This document shows positions 52,376-60,536 of a DNA stretch of 64,000 nucleotides, in pieces; the first letter of the stretch is position 1; each line of letters begins with the position of its first letter. A program made the position numbers and the translations under genes. The notes under the pieces were generated by a model. The model was not told where the DNA came from, searched no databases, and saw only the letters and a list, made by a program, of their open reading frames with translations. Origin of the DNA: Pseudomonas citrullilanati (GTDB taxonomy: Bacteria > Pseudomonadota > Gammaproteobacteria > Pseudomonadales > Pseudomonadaceae); the NCBI RefSeq assembly GCF_030580855.1, contig NZ_JAUQOP010000023.1, forward strand, positions 27,777-91,776. The letters are read 5' to 3'.

Positions 52376-53329
52376 CTAGGGTTTCACCAGCCGCGCATCC
52401 AGGCTGTTCTGCGCCAGGCGGGTGGCCTGGTCCTGGGTCATGCCCAAGTGGGTGTGCAGCGCATGGAAGTTCTCCGTGACATAGCCACCGAAGTACGCCG
52501 GGTCGTCGGAGTTCACTGTCACCTTCACGCCACGCTCGAGCATGTCGAGGATGTTGTGCTGCGACATGTCGTCGAACACGCACAGCTTGGTGTTGGACAA
52601 CGGGCACACCGTCAGCGGGATCTGCTCGTCGATGATCCGTTGCATCAGCCGCTCATCCTCGATCGCCCGGACGCCATGGTCGATGCGCTGGATCTTCAGC
52701 AAGTCCAGGGCCTCCCAGATGTATTCGGGCGGACCTTCTTCACCGGCATGGGCGACGGTCAGGAAACCTTCGTGGCGAGCCCGGTCGAAGACCCGCTGGA
52801 ATTTGCTCGGCGGATGACCCATTTCCGAACTGTCCAGGCCGACGGCGACGAACGCGTCGCGGAACGGCAGTGCCTGGTCGAGGGTTTTTTCGGCCTGCTC
52901 TTCGCTGAGGTGGCGCAGGAAGCTCAGGATCAGGCCGCTGGTGATCCCCAGTTGCTGCTCGCCGTCCTTGAGCGCGGCGGCGATGCCGTTGAGCACCACT
53001 TCGAACGCAATGCCACGGTCGGTGTGGGTCTGCGGGTCGAAGAACGGTTCGGTGTGGATCACGTTCTGCGCCTTGCAACGCAACAGGTAGGCCCAGGTCA
53101 GGTCGTAGAAGTCCTGGGACGTGCGCAGCACATCGGCGCCCTGGTAGTACAGGTCGAGGAATTCCTGCAGATTGTTGAAGGCATAGGCCTTGCGCAAGGT
53201 GTCCACGTCGCTCCAGGGCAGGGCGATCTTGTTGCGTTCGGCCAGGGCGAACAGCAACTCGGGCTCCAGCGAGCCTTCCAGATGCAAGTGCAGTTCGGCC
53301 TTGGGCAAGGCGTTGAGCCAGTCGTACAT
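52376..53329 (-). CDS. Adenine/adenosine deaminase
   Basis: A 317-residue amidohydrolase of the adenosine deaminase family. Metal and catalytic residues are intact: HLHLEGSL, HAGEEGPPEY with the catalytic Glu, a DHGVRA histidine and NSDDPAYFGG. The homologue in P. aeruginosa (PA0148) has been shown to act on adenine rather than adenosine; I expect the same here, since length and motifs are alike, but the sequence alone does not prove it. It would feed adenine into hypoxanthine salvage. Confidence 0.9.
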   Translation of the reverse strand: MYDWLNALPKAELHLHLEGSLEPELLFALAERNKIALPWSDVDTLRKAYAFNNLQEFLDLYYQGADVLRTSQDFYDLTWAYLLRCKAQNVIHTEPFFDPQTHTDRGIAFEVVLNGIAAALKDGEQQLGITSGLILSFLRHLSEEQAEKTLDQALPFRDAFVAVGLDSSEMGHPPSKFQRVFDRARHEGFLTVAHAGEEGPPEYIWEALDLLKIQRIDHGVRAIEDERLMQRIIDEQIPLTVCPLSNTKLCVFDDMSQHNILDMLERGVKVTVNSDDPAYFGGYVTENFHALHTHLGMTQDQATRLAQNSLDARLVKP

Positions 53330-53500
53330 GGTTTTTTCTCATCAGCGAATCGATGGCGGCATTCTACAGGGGCCGGGCGCAATGTCGGCTAAAACCTGAC
53401 CGGCTGATCCACTGTGCAAGCATTGCCCGTCACGAGAGGAAACGTTCGCGGCCCCCCACAGTCTGTAGCTCATGACCCCGTGCACGGTAATAGGCCAGCG

Positions 53501-54592
53501 ATGCTCACGTTGATCAAGCAAGAAAAACTCCTGCTGCTGGCGCTGGTCGCCGCGTTCGTGGCTTATCCGCTGGAGCACTGGCTGTTGGGCAGCGGGCAAA
53601 TGGTGGCGTTGATCGGCGCATTGGCATTGATCGGCTTCATCGTCGCGGCGTCCATGCGCGTGGCCCATCACGCCGAGCTGCTGGCGGAAAAGGTCGGCGA
53701 CCCCTACGGCACCATGATCCTGACGTTATCGGCGGTGCTGGTGGAAGTGGTGATCCTGGCGATCATGATGAGCAACCAGGCGTCGCCGACGCTGGTGCGC
53801 GACACCATCTATTCGGCGGTGATGCTCGACATCAACGGCATCCTCGGGCTCGCGGCGTTGATGGGCGGGATCAAGCATGGCGAACAGGTCTACAACGACG
53901 ATTCGGCGCGCACCTACAGTGTGATGATCCTCACCGCCATGGGCGTGTCGATGGTGGTGCCGGAGTTCATTCCCCGGGAGAGCTGGAAAACCTATTCGGC
54001 CTTCACCATCGGCGCGATGCTGGTGTTGTACACGTTGTTCCTGCGCATGCAGGTCGGGCCCCACAGCTACTTTTTCAGCTACAGCTACCCGGAAAAACGC
54101 CGTCGCAAAGAACCGGTGGAAGAGGAACCGAAACCCGTCAGCCTGGCGTTCTCCATCGCGGCGCTGGTGTTCGGCGTGGTGGTGATCGGCGCGCTGGCCG
54201 AAGTCATGTCCAAGGCCATCGACCTGGGGCTGGAAGGCTCGGGCGCGCCGCCGGTGGTCACGGCGATCCTGGTGGCTGCCATCTCCGCCGCGCCGGAAAT
54301 CCTCACCGCGCTGCGCGCCGCCCTCGCCAATCGCATGCAGTCGGTGGTGAACATCGCGCTGGGAGCGTCGCTGTCCACGGTGATTCTCACGGTACCGGTG
54401 ATGGAAGCCATGGCCCTCTACACCGGCCAGCCATTCCAGATGGCCATGACCCCGGTGCAGACGGTGATGATCTTCATCACCTTGATCGTCAGCGCGATCA
54501 ACCTCAACGACGGTGAAACCAATGCCATCGAAGGCATGACCCACTTTGTGCTGTTCGCGACGTTTGTCATGTTGTCGTTGCTAGGGCTCTGA
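53501..54592 (+). CDS. ChaA-like calcium/cation:proton antiporter
   Basis: A 363-residue membrane protein with two repeated alpha regions of the CaCA superfamily: GTMILTLSAVLVEVVILAIMMSN near residue 65 and AAISAAPEILTALRAALANRM near 260. These and the acidic residues within them fit ChaA-type sodium/calcium:proton antiporters. The ATG at 53501 begins the hydrophobic pattern. A charged loop (EKRRRKEPVEEEPK) separates the halves. Confidence 0.9.
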   Translation: MLTLIKQEKLLLLALVAAFVAYPLEHWLLGSGQMVALIGALALIGFIVAASMRVAHHAELLAEKVGDPYGTMILTLSAVLVEVVILAIMMSNQASPTLVRDTIYSAVMLDINGILGLAALMGGIKHGEQVYNDDSARTYSVMILTAMGVSMVVPEFIPRESWKTYSAFTIGAMLVLYTLFLRMQVGPHSYFFSYSYPEKRRRKEPVEEEPKPVSLAFSIAALVFGVVVIGALAEVMSKAIDLGLEGSGAPPVVTAILVAAISAAPEILTALRAALANRMQSVVNIALGASLSTVILTVPVMEAMALYTGQPFQMAMTPVQTVMIFITLIVSAINLNDGETNAIEGMTHFVLFATFVMLSLLGL

Positions 54593-54611
54593 GCCTTGCG
54601 CCGATCAAACT

Positions 54612-54699
54612 GTGGGAGCGGGCTTGCCCGCGAAGGCGGTGCGTCAGGCGACTTCTCTAATGAATATGTCGCCGCTTTCGCGAGCAAGCCCGCTCCCAC
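54612..54699. repeat. REP doublet (REPIN) between the antiporter and 8-oxoguanine deaminase genes
   Basis: Inverted arms GTGGGAGCGGGCTTGCCCGC and GCGAGCAAGCCCGCTCCCAC between convergent genes. Confidence 0.88.
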
Positions 54700-54715
54700 A
54701 CTGGATTGAGGTTAG

Positions 54716-56074
54716 TCAACTCCCGGCAATCAGCTCCCGCGCCGCCTGGCTGTGATCGGCGATCAATCCCTTCAGGTCCAATCCCTCCACCTGGCCGTCG
54801 ATCACCCGCCATTGCCCACTGATCATCACCCGATCGGCCCGGTCCGCACCGCACAGCAGCAGGGCGGAAATCGGATCGTGGCTGCCGGAGAACCGCAGTT
54901 CATCGAGCTTGAACAACGCCAGGTCAGCCTGTTTGCCGACGGCCAGTTCGCCGATGTCGCTGCGTCCGAGCAGTTGCGCCGAGCCGCGGGTGGCCCAGCC
55001 GAGGACGCGGTCCGGGGTGATCGCCGGGGCCCCGTAGCGCAGGCGCTGGATGTACAGCGCCTGGCGGGTTTCGAGCAGCATGTTCGAGGCATCGTTGGAG
55101 GCCGAGCCGTCTACGCCCAGCCCTAGCGGAGCGCCGGCGGCGGTCAGCTCCAGGGTCGGGCAGATGCCCGAGGCCAGGCGCATGTTGGAGCTTGGGCAAT
55201 GGCAGATGCCCGTGCCGGCGGCGCCGAGACGGGCGATTTCATCCGGGTTGAAATGAATGCCATGGGCCAGCCAGGTGCGCGGGCCGAGCCAGCCGACGCT
55301 GTCCAGGTAGTCCACGGTGCGCAGGCCGAAGCGTTGCAGGCAGAACGCTTCCTCATCCAGGGTTTCGGCCAGGTGCGTGTGCAGGCGCACATCGAGCTTT
55401 TCCGCCAGGTCGGCGCTGGCGCGCATGATGTCGGGCGTGACCGAGAACGGTGAGCAGGGCGCCAGGGCAATCTGGATCTGCGCGCCGTCACCGCGTTCGT
55501 GGTAGCGGCCAATCAGGCGCTGGCTGTCGTCGAGAATGACCTGGCCCTGCTGCACGGTCTGTTGCGGCGGCAGGCCACCGTCGGCTTCCCCCAGGCTCAT
55601 GGAACCGCGCGTCAGCATGGCGCGCATGCCCAGTTCGCGGACACTCTCGACTTGCACGTCGATGGCGTTTTCCAGGCCGTCGGGGAACAGGTAATGGTGG
55701 TCGGCGGCGGTGGTGCAGCCCGAGAGCAACAATTCGGCCAGCGCCACTTTGCTCGCCAGGGCGAGTTTTTCCGGCGTCAGCCGCGCCCACACCGGGTAGA
55801 GGGTCTTCAGCCAGGGGAACAACGGCTGGTTCACCACCGGCGCCCAGGCTCGGGTCAGGGTCTGGTAGAAATGGTGATGGGTGTTGATCAAGCCGGGCAG
55901 GATCACGTGCTCGCGAGCATCGAAGACCGCGTCACAGGGGTGGGCGGGTTGCTGGCCGGGGCCCAGCAGTTCGACGATCACGCCGTCCTGCAGGACGAGA
56001 CCGCCACGGGCGTCGAGGTCGTTGGCGGTGAAAATGGCGAGGGGATTCTTTAACCAGGTACGGGTCGCAGGCAT
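54716..56074 (-). CDS. 8-oxoguanine deaminase
   Basis: A 452-residue amidohydrolase of the guanine deaminase/atrazine chlorohydrolase group. Metal-binding motifs are INTHHHFYQ, DHHYLFPDG, LHTHLAET, AHGIHF and LGVDGSASNDASNM. The P. aeruginosa homologue PA0142 deaminates 8-oxoguanine to uric acid, and the match in motifs and length supports the same activity. It would clear oxidised guanine from nucleotide turnover. It lies near the adenine deaminase gene, with the antiporter between. Confidence 0.9.
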   Translation of the reverse strand: MPATRTWLKNPLAIFTANDLDARGGLVLQDGVIVELLGPGQQPAHPCDAVFDAREHVILPGLINTHHHFYQTLTRAWAPVVNQPLFPWLKTLYPVWARLTPEKLALASKVALAELLLSGCTTAADHHYLFPDGLENAIDVQVESVRELGMRAMLTRGSMSLGEADGGLPPQQTVQQGQVILDDSQRLIGRYHERGDGAQIQIALAPCSPFSVTPDIMRASADLAEKLDVRLHTHLAETLDEEAFCLQRFGLRTVDYLDSVGWLGPRTWLAHGIHFNPDEIARLGAAGTGICHCPSSNMRLASGICPTLELTAAGAPLGLGVDGSASNDASNMLLETRQALYIQRLRYGAPAITPDRVLGWATRGSAQLLGRSDIGELAVGKQADLALFKLDELRFSGSHDPISALLLCGADRADRVMISGQWRVIDGQVEGLDLKGLIADHSQAARELIAGS

Positions 56075-56221
56075 GGTGGCCGGCTCCTCTGAAAGTGGGT
56101 TCAGGTTAGCCAGCTCAGTGATGCCCTGTCTGCTGATCCAGGGTCGCCCGTTGGACCGGGCGAGGTGCGGAGTTTACTCAGGTAGCCGGGGAGATTTCCA
56201 GTGCCCCAAGCCTGATCCAGG

Positions 56222-56247
56222 GTGGGAGCGAGCGGGCTCGCTCCCAC
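56222..56247. repeat. Single REP palindrome
   Basis: A compact palindrome GTGGGAGCGAG / CTCGCTCCCAC with a 4-base centre, without the second arm found in the other elements. Confidence 0.75.
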
Positions 56248-56263
56248 AAGAGGGGCAGTGGAC

Positions 56264-56950
56264 TTACCAGGGAATCGTCTGGCCCTTGTAGTTGACGAAA
56301 TGATGCCCACCCTTGCCGGCGAAGGCGTTGACCTGGTCGATCAGCCCGCGAGTGCTAGTCTGGACATCGATGTCCGCCCCTTCACCGCCCATGTCGGTCT
56401 TCACCCAGCCCGGGTGCAGGGACAGCACGGTCAACGCCTGGTCGCCCAGTTGGCTGACAAAGCTGTTGGTCATGGAGTTGAGGGCGGCCTTGCTGGCCTT
56501 GTACAGCGCCAGTTCCGGGGCGTCGGGCATGGTCACGCTGCCCAGTACCGAACTCATGAACGCCAACACGCCGCTGCCGTCGCGGATTTGGCCGACGAAG
56601 CGCTGCGCCAGGTTGATCGGTGCCACGGCATTGGTGAAGAACAACTGGCCGACTTCGGCCAGCGTCGCGCCGCCGGGGCTCTGGTTGTCCGGGCCCTTGA
56701 CGCCGGCATTGACGAACAGCAGGTCGAAGGTTTCACCCTTGAGCTGCTGGCTCAGGGCGATGACCGCCTGCTGGTCGTCCATGTCGAGTTTCTCGATCCG
56801 CACCGGGCCCAACGCCTTCAACGCCTCTGCGTTCTGCGGATTGCGCACGGTGGCGGTCACGTTCCAGCCATCGTCCAGCAGCACATTCACCAAGCCGAGG
56901 CCCAGGCCCCGGGAAGCGCCGATGATCAATGCGTTTTTTGCCGAATTCAT
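56264..56950 (-). CDS. Short-chain dehydrogenase/reductase
   Basis: A 228-residue SDR with the NAD(P)H motif IIGASRGLGLGLV, NAGVKG, a catalytic Ser in MSSVLGSV and YKASKAAL. It resembles the C-factor / YbbO-like group of SDRs. It follows the MerR-type regulator on the same strand after 24 bases and may be regulated by it. Substrate unknown. Confidence 0.92.
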   Translation of the reverse strand: MNSAKNALIIGASRGLGLGLVNVLLDDGWNVTATVRNPQNAEALKALGPVRIEKLDMDDQQAVIALSQQLKGETFDLLFVNAGVKGPDNQSPGGATLAEVGQLFFTNAVAPINLAQRFVGQIRDGSGVLAFMSSVLGSVTMPDAPELALYKASKAALNSMTNSFVSQLGDQALTVLSLHPGWVKTDMGGEGADIDVQTSTRGLIDQVNAFAGKGGHHFVNYKGQTIPW

Positions 56951-56974
56951 GAGGGCATCCTTGAAAGAAAAAGG

Positions 56975-57325
56975 TCACGGATTTAATGGACAACGTTGCC
57001 CGAGCCGTTGTTTCAGCTCGTGACGCAGTGCGTCGAGTTCGGTGATGCGGGTTTCGATCAGGTTCAGCTTGTCCTGCAGCAGTTGGGTGACGGCGCAGTC
57101 CGGGTCCGGTGCATGCCACAGGGCAGCGACGCTTTCACCGATCTCGCCCAGGGTAAAGCCCAGGCGCTGGGCCGTCTTGATATAGAGCACCAGTTGTACC
57201 GTGTCGACGGGGTAATCGCGATAACCGTTGGTGCTGCGTCCCGCCGCGATCAGGCCGCGTTGCTCATAGAAGCGCAACGTGTCGCGACTGACGGCGCAGG
57301 CCTGGGCGAGTTCGCCGATGCGCAT
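56975..57325 (-). CDS. MerR family transcriptional regulator
   Basis: A 116-residue regulator with a MerR HTH (MRIGELAQACAVSRDTLRFYEQRGLI) and a coiled dimerisation helix. It ends LGQRCPLNP, and the sole other cysteine in the C-terminal half lies in DPDCAV, so metal sensing by CxxC is not evident. Start at 57325. A promoter with a MerR-type long spacer lies 19 bases upstream, pointing to the divergent membrane-protein gene. Confidence 0.9.
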   Translation of the reverse strand: MRIGELAQACAVSRDTLRFYEQRGLIAAGRSTNGYRDYPVDTVQLVLYIKTAQRLGFTLGEIGESVAALWHAPDPDCAVTQLLQDKLNLIETRITELDALRHELKQRLGQRCPLNP

Positions 57326-57343
57326 GAGGATCTCCGGAAGGGC

Positions 57344-57375
57344 TTGACCCTGGAGCATACCCCAGGCTTTAGGCT
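57344..57375 (+). promoter_or_regulatory. MerR-type promoter with long spacer
   Basis: TTGACC (57344-57349) and TAGGCT (57370-57375) are 20 bases apart, or 19 to TTAGGC. The spacer contains the dyad CCTGG-AGCATACC-CCAGG centred between the two. This is the form of operators untwisted by MerR-family activators; the neighbouring MerR gene is the likely regulator and the gene at 57407 the target. Confidence 0.7.
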
Positions 57376-57406
57376 GTTTGCTCCTTGATTATCTGGAGCA
57401 TTGTTC

Positions 57407-57853
57407 ATGTGGACCCCAACACAATATCGCCGTTTGGTGCGCGGCAGCGCCTGGTACGACCTGCTGATGACGGCCGCCTTCGCCACGCCCTGGACGTTTG
57501 CCGCCATGCATGGGCTGCTGGCGAGCATCGCCCAGGCACTGGATCTGCCGGGTGAACTGCCGCCGTTTGCGCCCGTGCATGTGCTGATAGCCAACCTGTT
57601 TGGCTCGATCGTCTGTGTATGGGCAGTGTTACGGATTCGTGATCCACAGGCAGTGTATGGGCGCTATGACGCGGCGGGACGGTTTCTGTTCGCCAGCTGG
57701 ATGCTTTATGCGCTGATCCAGGGTGCCAGCGCCATTGCCGGGGTCTTCCTGTTCTTTGAGTTGGCCTGGGGCGTGTTGCAAGTCTTGCCTGTTCGTGGCG
57801 CTTGGTTAAAAAATGAACAAGCTCCCGCGGGCCATGCCGTTATTGGCACCTGA
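57407..57853 (+). CDS. Small integral membrane protein under a MerR-type promoter
   Basis: A 148-residue protein with four likely transmembrane helices (near 17-35, 52-72, 86-110 and 112-125). GGAG precedes the ATG at 57407. I do not recognise a named family. It is divergent from the MerR regulator, and the SDR gene downstream of the regulator may belong to the same regulon. Function unknown. Confidence 0.78.
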   Translation: MWTPTQYRRLVRGSAWYDLLMTAAFATPWTFAAMHGLLASIAQALDLPGELPPFAPVHVLIANLFGSIVCVWAVLRIRDPQAVYGRYDAAGRFLFASWMLYALIQGASAIAGVFLFFELAWGVLQVLPVRGAWLKNEQAPAGHAVIGT

Positions 57854-57868
57854 AGACCCATAAACGGG

Positions 57869-57877
57869 TTATCCACA
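57869..57877 (+). promoter_or_regulatory. DnaA-box consensus TTATCCACA (first)
   Basis: An exact match to the DnaA-box consensus in the 278-base gap between 57853 and 58132. A second exact copy in the same orientation lies 202 bases downstream. Confidence 0.5.
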
Positions 57878-58070
57878 GCTTGCTCCACAGTAATTGTGCG
57901 CAAGCGTAGCGCGCAGGCATAAGCGCTGCGCGGCTTTCTCCCAAAGGTGATAAACCGCCGCAACCGTCTGTTTTTTGAGTGGATTTGCCGATTGGGTGAG
58001 GCATTGGACAAAAATTGAGCAACCCTCTCAAACCCGCGTGACAGAAGGGTTGCAGAGGGATGTGCTCAGG

Positions 58071-58079
58071 TTATCCACA
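58071..58079 (+). promoter_or_regulatory. DnaA-box consensus TTATCCACA (second)
   Basis: Exact consensus, same orientation as the first copy. Diverged CCACAG and GTGCACAG sequences lie near each. No AT-rich unwinding region or dnaA/gyrB genes are nearby, so this is not an origin. Confidence 0.5.
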
Positions 58080-58131
58080 GCCGGGTGCACAGTGGATGTG
58101 GGCAATTTCCTGCGGCGTAGGGTCATCGCAC

Positions 58132-58713
58132 TCAGCGTTCCAGCAGGATCCGACCACGGCTCAAGTCGGCCAGTTGCCTTTGCAACAGCGCGATGTGCGC
58201 TTCGCCAACGGCCAGCTGCAACGCCACGCCATTGGCGGTGAAGCGTTCTTCATTCACCAACCCGCCGCACTCGGCGACCCGCAGCTTCACCAGGGGCAAT
58301 TCGGCGAAGCCGCAGGAGCAGTGCAGCGCCACACGGCTGATCAATTCGATCTTGTCGGCGTTTTGCAGGCATTTGTTAGCGCCGCCACCGTACGCGCGCG
58401 CCAATCCGCCCGTGCCCAGCTGGATCCCGCCGTACCAGCGGATCACCAGCACCACCACCTGATCGCAGGCTTGTGCCTCGATAGCGGCCAGGATCGGACG
58501 TCCGGCCGTGCCGCCCGGCTCGCCGTCGTCGTTGCTGCGGTATTGATCGCCGAGTTTCCAGGCCCAGCAATTGTGCGTCGCGTCCAGGTCGCTGTGCTGG
58601 TCGATAAAGGCCTGGGCATCGGCGGGGCTGGTGATGGGGGCGGCGAAGGTAATGAAGCGGCTCTTGCGAATTTCTTCGCGGTATTCGCAAAAACCGGCAA
58701 GGGTAAAAGGCAT
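58132..58713 (-). CDS. YigZ/IMPACT family protein
   Basis: A 193-residue protein with the UPF0029/IMPACT fold: KSRFITFAAPI near the start, HNCWAWKLG, SNDDGEPGGTAGRPIL and VIRWYGGIQLGTGGLARAYG. The C-terminal part resembles the elongation-factor-like domain of YigZ. IMPACT in eukaryotes modulates GCN2 signalling; the bacterial role is not settled. I chose the ATG at 58713 over a TTG two codons upstream. Confidence 0.92.
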   Translation of the reverse strand: MPFTLAGFCEYREEIRKSRFITFAAPITSPADAQAFIDQHSDLDATHNCWAWKLGDQYRSNDDGEPGGTAGRPILAAIEAQACDQVVVLVIRWYGGIQLGTGGLARAYGGGANKCLQNADKIELISRVALHCSCGFAELPLVKLRVAECGGLVNEERFTANGVALQLAVGEAHIALLQRQLADLSRGRILLER

Positions 58714-58721
58714 GGGCAATC

Positions 58722-59372
58722 TTAAATGGCAGGTGTCAGGCCGCAGCCCTTGAGAATGATCCGGATCAGGTTGTCACCGGCGTCGATCATGTCCTGCTTG
58801 GTCAGTTTGCTGCGTCCGGTCACGCGACAGATCTGGGTGGCGAAATCGGCGTAGTGCTGGGTGCTGCCCCACAGCAGGAAAATGAGGTGGACCGGATCGA
58901 CCGGGTCCATCTTGCCGGCGTCGATCCAGGCCTGGAATACAGCGGCGCGACCGCTGAACCAGGCGCGATAATCCTGGTTGAAATATTCGGTCAGGCATTC
59001 GCCACCGCTGATCACCTCCATGGCAAACAGCCGCGAGGCCTGGGGCTGGCGACGGGAGAATTCCATCTTGGCGCGAATGTAGCGAGTCAGCGCCTCGGCC
59101 GGGTCGTCTTCGGCGCTCAGGGCGTTGAAGGTGCTGTCCCACAGTTCGATGATGTTGCTCAGCACCGCTATGTACAGGCCCAGCTTGTTGGTGAAGTAAT
59201 AGTGCAGGTTCGCCTTGGGCAGCCCGGCCTTCAGGGCAATGGCATTCATGCTGGTGCCCTTGAACCCGTGGCGGGCGAATTCATCTTCGGCGGCCTTGAG
59301 AATGGTCTCTTCGTTCTTTTGACGAATGCGACTGGTGGGCTTGCCACCGTGGGCGGGGACTTCAAAGGTCAT
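58722..59372 (-). CDS. RutR-like TetR family regulator
   Basis: A 216-residue TetR regulator. The N-terminal HTH (EEFARHGFKGTSMNAIALKAGLPKANLHYYF in part) is followed by a C-terminal domain close to E. coli RutR: RYIRAKMEFSRRQPQASRLFAMEVI and PVHLIFLLWGSTQHYADFATQI. RutR senses uracil and controls pyrimidine catabolism, whose product is beta-alanine, so the position beside the beta-alanine genes makes sense. I chose the ATG at 59372. The ligand is inferred. Confidence 0.88.
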   Translation of the reverse strand: MTFEVPAHGGKPTSRIRQKNEETILKAAEDEFARHGFKGTSMNAIALKAGLPKANLHYYFTNKLGLYIAVLSNIIELWDSTFNALSAEDDPAEALTRYIRAKMEFSRRQPQASRLFAMEVISGGECLTEYFNQDYRAWFSGRAAVFQAWIDAGKMDPVDPVHLIFLLWGSTQHYADFATQICRVTGRSKLTKQDMIDAGDNLIRIILKGCGLTPAI

Positions 59373-59493
59373 GGACGTTTCCGAACTGGGTCTGTGGGGC
59401 AAGCAAATGCGTTGATAGCGCACCGGCGGCGATCCGACAAGTGTCGCCGTCATTAAAGCGGCTTGGGGATATCTCGGCGCACGGGCGCCCCGA

Positions 59494-60414
59494 TCAACGA
59501 GTTGCCGCCAGGCTTTCGAGAAAACTCTCCAGCACCAGGTGAGGCCGCCGTCCCTTGCGCGTGACCGAGGCCAGGCTCAAGTCATAGAAACGCGTCGCAG
59601 GTTTCAGGGCCCGCAATCGGCCTTGCTGGACCCACAGGTTGGCGTAGTGATCCGGCAGGTAGCCGATGTAGCGTCCGGTCAGGATCAGGAACGCCATGCC
59701 CTCGCGATCCGACGCGCTGGCCGTGCAGTTGAGCGCCTGATAGTGGGCCTGGATTTCAGCCGGCAGGCGGAAGGTGGGGGCGATGGCGTCCTGGCTGTTG
59801 AGTCGGGCATCGTCGAGTGCCTTGTCGTCCACATAGAACAACGGATGTCCTACGGCGCAATACAGCAACGACCGTTCACTGTAGAGCGGTTGATATTCCA
59901 ACCCCGACAGGACACTGGCCTGGGGCACCACGCCAACATGCAGGCGACCGTCGAGCACGCCTTGCTCGACTTCATTCGGGGCGATCATGCGAATCTGGAT
60001 CTGCACGTCGGGCCCACGTTCCTTCAGTTGCGCCAAGGCGTGGGTGATGCGCATGTGGGGCAGGGTGACCAGGTTGTCGGTCAGGCCAATGATCAGCTCG
60101 CCCCGTAGATGTTGGTGCAGGCCGTTGACCTCGGTGCGGAAACTTTCCAGCGCACTCAATAGCTGCAACGCCGACTGATACACCTCGCGGCCTTCTTCCG
60201 TCAGCGAAAACCCGGCGCGTCCGCGCTGGCACAAACGCAGGCCGAGGCGCTGCTCCAGGTCGCTCATCTGCTGGCTGATGGCCGAGCGGCCAATGCCGAG
60301 CACCGTTTCGGCGGCGGAAAATCCACCGCATTCCACCACGCTGCGGAAAATGCGCAACAAGCGGATGTCGAAGTCGCTGACCTGGGCCAGGGGATCGGGA
60401 CGGCGCGCGCTCAT
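59494..60414 (-). CDS. bauR: LysR-type activator of beta-alanine catabolism
   Basis: A 306-residue LysR regulator (N-terminal HTH with FRSVVECGGFSAAETVLGIGRSAISQQMSDLE). It is divergent from bauA with a 122-base gap, as P. aeruginosa bauR is from bauA; BauR there activates the bau genes in response to beta-alanine. The name is based on family and position. Confidence 0.85.
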   Translation of the reverse strand: MSARRPDPLAQVSDFDIRLLRIFRSVVECGGFSAAETVLGIGRSAISQQMSDLEQRLGLRLCQRGRAGFSLTEEGREVYQSALQLLSALESFRTEVNGLHQHLRGELIIGLTDNLVTLPHMRITHALAQLKERGPDVQIQIRMIAPNEVEQGVLDGRLHVGVVPQASVLSGLEYQPLYSERSLLYCAVGHPLFYVDDKALDDARLNSQDAIAPTFRLPAEIQAHYQALNCTASASDREGMAFLILTGRYIGYLPDHYANLWVQQGRLRALKPATRFYDLSLASVTRKGRRPHLVLESFLESLAATR

Positions 60415-60536
60415 AGTTTAGTAGTCTGCTGACTGAAGGTTAGAAAAGTTGGATTTCACCGACTTTATCGCCGTGGCAACTTAGCTGCAAGAACGCCTTC
60501 CGATCCCTGTCGCCTTTGTCCTGAGAGGTTTTGTCG

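Noticed and set aside
57854..58131. Replication origin suggested by two DnaA boxes
   Set aside because: Only two boxes, no AT-rich unwinding element and no dnaA, dnaN or gyrB nearby.
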